Position numbers and translations under genes: made by a program
Notes under the pieces: generated by a model
The model's input: the letters and a program-made list of their open reading frames with translations, nothing else
Databases searched by the model: none
What the model was told of the DNA's origin: nothing
Assembly (NCBI GenBank): GCA_003510795.1
Contig: DOKP01000064.1
Location: 188 to 19,216 of the forward strand
Source: Candidatus Moraniibacteriota bacterium
GTDB lineage: Bacteria > Patescibacteriota > Minisyncoccia > Moranbacterales > UBA9337
Reading direction: 5' to 3'
Length of the DNA: 19,029 nucleotides
Shown here: positions 15,024 to 19,029 of the stretch, in pieces
Layout: each line of letters opens with the position of its first letter
Position numbering within the stretch: the first letter of the stretch is position 1

Positions 15024-15707
15024 ATGACAGATGAAAAAAATAAATTGAATAAGCCCTTGGACGGTACTCTTATTGGTATTATTAAGTCTATTGTAGATAG
15101 TCAGCAAAAGATTAGCACAAAAATAGACGATCACAATAAAGAGCTTGAAGTTTTAAGAATGAATGATGAAAAGCGAAGATCGGAAATGAAAGAGCAACAA
15201 GAAAACATCGATAAGCAACAAAAGAAAATCGAACAACAACAGTCAAAAATAAAAGGACAGCAATCGAAAATTGACAATCAAGACTCTGAAATTTTAAAAC
15301 AAAAAGAAGATTTAAGGGAGCAAAAGAGTGATTTGATTCAATATTTCGGACTTTTCGTCGCTATTTTTACAGCAATTTCTATTGATATTCAACTATTAAG
15401 ATTTGCTCAAAATGTATGGCAGATTGCTGGTTTAGTGCTTATGATAAATACTGCTCCTTTATTCTTCTTCTTTTTAATTCGTTGGTTCTATAAAAATGCA
15501 TTTTCTTGGGATGATTTATTTAGATTCTTTATTTCATTTTTGACTATTTTTATTGCTGGAATGTATTTAGTCAATAAAGGGGGAGATGTTAAGCCTCAGA
15601 TTGTTATAGAAAGAATTGAAAGCAACAAAACAGAAATTATTGAGTCTAGCAAAGATAATGAAATAATAGAAACTAAAGAAATTTTAAACAATAATTCAAT
15701 AAAGTAG
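15024..15707 (+). CDS. Coiled-coil membrane protein linked to the ImmA/IrrE protease
   Basis: This 227-aa protein has no recognised family. Residues 25-105 are a long parallel-type coiled coil. From 57 to 105 there are seven nearly identical heptads of the form xQQxxI(D/E), very rich in Gln and Lys. Three hydrophobic helices follow (about 107-124, 131-153 and 165-184), separated by a short aromatic-basic loop, RWFYKNAFSWDD. The C-terminal 40 residues are polar, acidic and probably disordered. The ATG follows directly on the TAA of the ImmA/IrrE gene with zero spacing and no own Shine-Dalgarno, so it is translationally linked to it. A cytoplasmic or exterior rod on a membrane base would suit a sensor, spacer or oligomeric pore. 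None of these can be proven from sequence. Confidence 0.7.
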   Translation: MTDEKNKLNKPLDGTLIGIIKSIVDSQQKISTKIDDHNKELEVLRMNDEKRRSEMKEQQENIDKQQKKIEQQQSKIKGQQSKIDNQDSEILKQKEDLREQKSDLIQYFGLFVAIFTAISIDIQLLRFAQNVWQIAGLVLMINTAPLFFFFLIRWFYKNAFSWDDLFRFFISFLTIFIAGMYLVNKGGDVKPQIVIERIESNKTEIIESSKDNEIIETKEILNNNSIK

Positions 15708-15750
15708 CGTTGATAATCCCAAATTCATAACCACCCCACCCCCTATTATT

Positions 15751-15780
15751 TTGACTTGCTTGTGCTCAACTAAATATAAT
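15751..15780 (+). promoter_or_regulatory. Orphan promoter-like sequence in a convergent gap
   Basis: TTGACT (15751-15756) and TATAAT (15775-15780) are spaced by 18 bp on the plus strand, in the gap between two converging genes. It points into the 3' end of the HEPN/NTase gene. No ORF follows. If active, it would make a small or antisense RNA. The rest of the gap 15708-15902 shows no clear terminator. Confidence 0.35.
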
Positions 15781-15902
15781 AAAAAATTGTTTTATCAGAA
15801 TAGTGCTAGATGAATACCTAGATAAATAGATCCGTCTTTAAATTTGTCATTACCAAAACAATATTTTAGAAATACGCGTATAAATTGTAGGTTTTAAGAC
15901 AT

Positions 15903-17537
15903 TTATTCCTTATTTTGAATAGTAAATTTTTCATCTAATTGCGGGTTATCATTATCACAGTATTTTTCCATCATCTCATATAATGGCATAAGTTTTTTAC
16001 CATAACTTTCAACCACTTCAATTAGCATTTCTCTATCAACCCTAATGCCTGCCTGCAAAAATTTATATAGATTATTGTTGAGTTTTTTATTTTCTGGGTA
16101 ATAAAAATTTTGTAGTTCTCTAATTTTTTTAAAGCTTGTAGTATAAATAACGTGATTTCCTATTACCATTGAAAAACTTAACCAATAGCATTTTTTTATA
16201 AATTCTCTAGCAATAAAAGATAATTGATTCTTTGAAAGAACCACCAATGGATCTTTCAATTTTTCCGTTACCTTATCTACATAGTCCTTAAAATCTTTAT
16301 TTAACACCCACGCTAAATTGAAACAGACCTTAGGTAAACGCTCTTTTTCAAGTAAATTTTCACCTACCAATAGTAACCCATCTGTTAGGCAAATAAACCG
16401 TATTTTTTCTGATACTGGCGCCGTAAAGTCATCTTTTGAAAATACCTTAATTTCCGTTAAAAAACCAGCTTCTCTTGAAATCTTTTTTAAGAAAACTTTT
16501 GCTAATAATTCTTCTTTTTTGGCATTTTCTTTTGCAACAATTACAAAATTTAAATTTGATATAAAGGGAATAAAATCTTCACGAAAAATACTGCCAGTTA
16601 CGTAAATAGCACTTAAATTTTCTCCAAAAATTTCAAGTAAAACTTTTCTTAAAGCATCAATAACAGTTTTGACTTCTGGTAATAATGAATCCAAACTATA
16701 TGAAGCTCTCTTTGCTCTAACTAGATCATCTAATTTTAAATACTTATTTATCAAATCCACATCCTCTTTAAAAGTGGAGAACTTATAGTATTTCATTAAG
16801 GATTTTGCCATGTTATCAATATTTTTTTCTGCCTCACTAAGAAGATTGCTCATTTCTCTCGATCCATCTAAATGCCATAACGTTGAATTTTTTTCAGCTT
16901 CTTCCTTAAGCTTTTTTTTCCCATATTCAGTTATTTGATTTAAGAATTTTGGATCAAGCATGGAGCTAAAAGAATTAGCGCGCATATAGCTTTGTACGCT
17001 AGGCAGAGGATTTTTATAGTGATGATAGTTTGTCCTTTTTTTCAATGCTTTTGCTATTGGTCCATTTTGAGTGTCATCATCCCATACTGTTAAAAATTCT
17101 AGCAATCTAGGTATTTTTTTCACATTAGAGTCTTTGAGTAGCCCGCTAAGTTTTGTTTTCTTTTCTAGTTTTTTCTTTTTATAGTCTTTTTCGGGCGTTA
17201 TTACTGCTTTGATTAGTTGGCAAGCCTTATCTTTTAATTGATGTGTTAGATCCAATAAATATCCTTGATGATACATTATGTAATCTTCACGACTAATTGA
17301 ATGATTTTTTAAAAAATCATCCTCCGGTAAACTTGAAACAAAGGATGTCGCGGCTCGCATTTCTCGTAAAATTCTATCTATATCATAGATGTATTGTTGC
17401 GCTATATGCCAACGAGATTGACCTTTTGGAACGCGTCCCATTGCATAATTTTGTGGTTGTCTCAACTCACCCTTGATTGTTATAACAATAAGGGCTGTCT
17501 TTAATTTTTCAAGCCAGTTAATTTTTATTTCATTCAT
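15903..17537 (-). CDS. HEPN-like domain fused to a degenerate nucleotidyltransferase
   Basis: This is a 544-aa soluble protein. The N-terminal 1-180 is all-helical and ends in KKRTNYHHYKNP, which contains R168-x4-H173, the Rx4-6H motif of HEPN RNases. Upstream helices (YIMYHQGYLLDLTHQLKDKACQLI, 87-110) fit a HEPN four-helix bundle. A helical linker covers about 200-285. Residues 300-390 look like a DNA-polymerase-beta-type nucleotidyltransferase: LSAIYVTGSIFREDF, then PFISNLNFVIVAKE. The GS (315-316) is followed at the right distance by N328-x-N330, where active enzymes have DxD. The C-terminal helical region (about 430-520) resembles the helical caps of such transferases. HEPN and MNT are normally separate toxin and antitoxin genes, so a single-chain fusion with both catalytic Asp replaced by Asn would be unusual. 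Domain calls are by eye. Confidence 0.65.
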   Translation of the reverse strand: MNEIKINWLEKLKTALIVITIKGELRQPQNYAMGRVPKGQSRWHIAQQYIYDIDRILREMRAATSFVSSLPEDDFLKNHSISREDYIMYHQGYLLDLTHQLKDKACQLIKAVITPEKDYKKKKLEKKTKLSGLLKDSNVKKIPRLLEFLTVWDDDTQNGPIAKALKKRTNYHHYKNPLPSVQSYMRANSFSSMLDPKFLNQITEYGKKKLKEEAEKNSTLWHLDGSREMSNLLSEAEKNIDNMAKSLMKYYKFSTFKEDVDLINKYLKLDDLVRAKRASYSLDSLLPEVKTVIDALRKVLLEIFGENLSAIYVTGSIFREDFIPFISNLNFVIVAKENAKKEELLAKVFLKKISREAGFLTEIKVFSKDDFTAPVSEKIRFICLTDGLLLVGENLLEKERLPKVCFNLAWVLNKDFKDYVDKVTEKLKDPLVVLSKNQLSFIAREFIKKCYWLSFSMVIGNHVIYTTSFKKIRELQNFYYPENKKLNNNLYKFLQAGIRVDREMLIEVVESYGKKLMPLYEMMEKYCDNDNPQLDEKFTIQNKE

Positions 17538-17632
17538 ACTTTAATTTAACCCTAAATTCAACTTTAACACAATAATAACTAAACATTGACTGCAATTGAC
17601 CAGCAAAAGATTAGTATTTGATTGGCAATCTC

Positions 17633-17736
17633 CTAAATACATATATAAATTGTGGGCAGAAGGTAGGCAAAAGGTAGGTGATTTCCAAAATACATATACA
17701 TTTTTAGTGTGGACAAGAGATGGACAGAAGGTATGC
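17633..17736. repeat. Imperfect tandem duplication in the spacer
   Basis: Two units about 52 bp apart start with AAATACATATA (17635 and about 17688) and end in GG(G/A)CAGAAGGTA (about 17654 and 17723), with changed bases in between. They lie in the 17538-17798 spacer, upstream of the HEPN/NTase gene and downstream of the terminator of the next gene. A plus-strand reading frame crosses them with the related peptides YKLWAEGRQKV and FLVWTRDGQKV, but its only start is TTG and it runs through the terminator, so I do not call it a gene. Confidence 0.35.
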
Positions 17737-17753
17737 GAAATTAGATTTTACGT

Positions 17754-17782
17754 AAAAAAAGAAGCGGATATAGTTCCGCCTC
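17754..17782 (-). terminator. Rho-independent terminator of the two-helix membrane protein gene
   Basis: On the minus strand GAGGCGGA (17775-17782) pairs with TCCGCTTC (17761-17768), with one G-U wobble, around a 6-nt loop, followed by seven T (17754-17760). It starts 17 bp after the stop codon. Confidence 0.85.
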
Positions 17783-17798
17783 TAATTTGTTATCTTCT

Positions 17799-18653
17799 TT
17801 ATTCGCAGTCTTTTCCAATACTTACACCCCAAGTGCGCTGGTTTATTGGTCCTGTTTCATCTTCATAAGATTTAACTTTCATCATTACATCCCAAAAATT
17901 TGTTGGACCCACTGTTGCCCAATCAAGTTTCGTCCCGTCTTCAGATCCAAGACTCACTTTCAATTGACCCCAAGATGTAAACATAACTCTGGCTATTTTA
18001 TCTTTTACTGCGGTATCAGAATACAGTTTTTTCATCACATCAAGCATGACATTTTTTGCATGAAAGCAGTTTGCAATTTTTCCATTTCCCGCAATAACAA
18101 AAACTTCGTATGGTGCTGGTGTTGTATTTTTCGCTAGATTTCCTTTTAAATCCCAAACTGTAACTTCATAATCTCCAATATTTTTTACAATAATTTCAAT
18201 TTGTTCTCTGGAGGCTATCTCTGGGTCGCTTTCAGCTTCTATTTTCACTTCTTCTTTTGCCTGATCTACCTGTTCGGGTTGCTCATCATAAATAACGTCT
18301 GGCTGTATTTGTTGTTTTTGAGACTCAAAAATTTCTTGATCTTGATCGATTGTTTTTTCTTTTATTTCTAGTTCTCTATTGGGTTGTTCCTGTCCATTTA
18401 TTTTTGTTTTTTGTTCAGATGTATCAATGTTTGCGAAAAAAATTATCAGCAAAGTGATGATAAACACAGTAATGATTATTTTCAAGATCTTATTTATCAT
18501 CGTTTTTGCCCAAATATACCAAATTAAGACGAACGGCAACAAATAAAAATAGAACGGCAGTAATAAAACTGCAATTAAAATAAACCACCATTTTTTATAA
18601 AATGGTTTTTGAACATTTCGCCCCTGTTCCAAGGGTTGCTTAGGATTTTCCAT
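17799..18653 (-). CDS. Two-helix membrane protein with a C-terminal exterior domain, unknown function
   Basis: I do not recognise a family for this 284-aa protein. A polar start (1-20) is followed by two strong membrane helices (about 22-47, FILIAVLLLPFYFYLLPFVLIWYIW, and 54-74). An acidic Gln/Glu-rich linker (75-150) comes next. The globular C-terminal domain is about 150-284. It has an IEIIVKNIGDYEVTVWDLKGN beta part and a second part with ANCFHAKNVMLDVMKKLYSD, FTSWGQLKVSLG and NQRTWGVSIGKDCE. Two cysteines (in ANCFHAK and GKDCE) could form a disulfide if the domain is outside the membrane. The ATG at 18653 has no Shine-Dalgarno. It is the first gene downstream of a structured RNA leader and ends with a strong terminator, so it is a single-gene unit that may be controlled by that RNA. 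Confidence 0.65.
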   Translation of the reverse strand: MENPKQPLEQGRNVQKPFYKKWWFILIAVLLLPFYFYLLPFVLIWYIWAKTMINKILKIIITVFIITLLIIFFANIDTSEQKTKINGQEQPNRELEIKEKTIDQDQEIFESQKQQIQPDVIYDEQPEQVDQAKEEVKIEAESDPEIASREQIEIIVKNIGDYEVTVWDLKGNLAKNTTPAPYEVFVIAGNGKIANCFHAKNVMLDVMKKLYSDTAVKDKIARVMFTSWGQLKVSLGSEDGTKLDWATVGPTNFWDVMMKVKSYEDETGPINQRTWGVSIGKDCE

Positions 18654-18689
18654 TGTTTTATTATTTAAGATTTAAACTGATTCAAGGAA

Positions 18690-18845
18690 CACAAAAGGTC
18701 CCGCGAACCAGTGGTAACCCTTTCGGGCAACCCGACACTCTTTCGAGCACCGACCTAAGCAATAAGTACCAGTCACGAGACCGTTTTTACTGCTTAGGTT
18801 TTTATTGCGCCATGCCATAGTTTCCAATGGTTTAGGCTATATTGT
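18690..18845 (-). ncRNA. Unassigned structured RNA (small RNA or riboswitch-like leader)
   Basis: The minus strand from the promoter below folds compactly. A 12-bp helix joins 18787-18798 to 18754-18765. Inside it, CGGTC and GACTG form a small hairpin with loop TCGT. After it come two hairpins capped by GAAA tetraloops, CTCGAAAGAG (18738-18747) and CCCGAAAGGG (18718-18727), enclosed by AGTG/CACT. Last is GGTTC-GCG-GGACC (18697-18709), followed by TTTT. The strand choice is supported because two pairs (18790 with 18762, and one in the last stem) are G-U on the minus strand but C-A mismatches on the plus, and both loops read GAAA only on the minus. It does not match tmRNA, SRP, 6S, RNase P or a riboswitch class I can recall. 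The 284-aa membrane protein starts 40 bp downstream. Confidence 0.65.
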
Positions 18846-18851
18846 AATTGG

Positions 18852-18879
18852 ATTATAACACACCTATTTTTATTTTCAA
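18852..18879 (-). promoter_or_regulatory. Promoter of the structured RNA
   Basis: On the minus strand TTGAAA (18874-18879) and TATAAT (18852-18857) are spaced by 16 bp, and the -10 is also extended (TGTTATAAT). Transcription would begin near 18845 and run straight into the folded region, which supports a real RNA and sets its 5' end. Confidence 0.65.
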
Positions 18880-18893
18880 ATAATACATTAAAT

Positions 18894-18921
18894 TTGACTA
18901 TCTGAATTCATGGAGTATAAT
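18894..18921 (+). promoter_or_regulatory. Plus-strand promoter near the window end
   Basis: TTGACT (18894-18899) and TATAAT (18916-18921) with a 16-bp spacer form a good promoter, divergent from the structured RNA. The start near 18928 coincides with an ATG at 18926 that opens only a 28-codon frame. A further ATG at 19023 runs off the window. The real product, coding or RNA, lies beyond the edge. Nothing else in 18926-19029 can be assigned. Confidence 0.5.
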
Positions 18922-19029
18922 AAACATGATTACGCAAGTACTTTACATAAGATATTTATCTCAACTAAAATTAAAACAAGCGACGAACATGGACAGCAAA
19001 GGGATCGTTTGAAAAAAGCTTAGATGCTT

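Noticed and set aside
17596..17868. 90-aa plus-strand reading frame with TTG start
   Set aside because: It has no Shine-Dalgarno or ATG, runs through a strong terminator and into the 3' end of a real opposite-strand gene. Kept only as a repeat note.
18690..18740. T-box riboswitch (GGGTTACC ... GGTTCGCGGGACC resembles the T-box bulge region)
   Set aside because: The conserved AGGGTGGNACCGCG core is not present, there is no Stem I, and the downstream gene is not an aminoacyl-tRNA synthetase or amino-acid gene.
18697..18798. Plus-strand terminator formed by CCTAAGCA / TGCTTAGG followed by TTTTT
   Set aside because: The 8-bp stem would need a loop near 29 nt, no plus-strand gene precedes it, and the covariation-like G-U pairs favour the minus strand. 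It could act as a terminator incidentally.

Overview
The window reads as a chromosomal segment of a low-GC bacterium with a small, tightly written genome. It most resembles a Candidate Phyla Radiation (Patescibacteria / Parcubacteria-type) lineage. This is an inference from several traits: a lone groES; a TraG/VirD4-like ATPase carrying a CxxC-x17-CxxC zinc knuckle beside a one-pass membrane partner; a sigma-region-4/HARE-HTH regulator; very AT-rich intergenic DNA with short palindromic repeats; and start codons that mostly lack a Shine-Dalgarno sequence. TAA, TAG and TGA all act as stops here, so there is no sign of TGA recoding. No rRNA or tRNA gene and no CRISPR array was recognised.

Layout. 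Positions 1-4945 (minus strand) hold groES, the TraG/VirD4-like ATPase with its membrane partner, and the sigma-4/HARE protein. Positions 4946-5368 are a divergent promoter region into which a 201-bp MITE-like element (17-bp terminal inverted repeats, 8-bp target duplication) has been inserted. Positions 5369-8206 (plus) hold dnaB, recR and a pair of small unknown genes with unusually strong Shine-Dalgarno sequences, closed by a good terminator. Positions 8511-14063 (minus) are a housekeeping run: rmuC, ispH, an MFS permease, a 54-aa AbrB-like protein, murB, hpf/raiA and rplU. Positions 14445-18653 look like accessory DNA: an ImmA/IrrE-type zinc protease abutting a coiled-coil membrane protein (plus), a HEPN-like plus degenerate nucleotidyltransferase fusion (minus), and a two-helix membrane protein (minus). 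Upstream of the last gene, at about 18690-18845 (minus), lies a strongly structured RNA with its own promoter.

Functionally, the core genes cover replication and repair (dnaB, recR, rmuC), cell wall (murB), isoprenoid synthesis (ispH), translation and ribosome hibernation (rplU, hpf) and protein folding (groES). The most interesting parts are the unassigned structured RNA, the HEPN/NTase fusion whose catalytic DxD is NxN, the ImmA/IrrE-membrane pair, the small SD-rich gene pair, and the MITE sitting between the dnaB and regulator promoters. All functional calls come from reading motifs by eye. No database search was possible.
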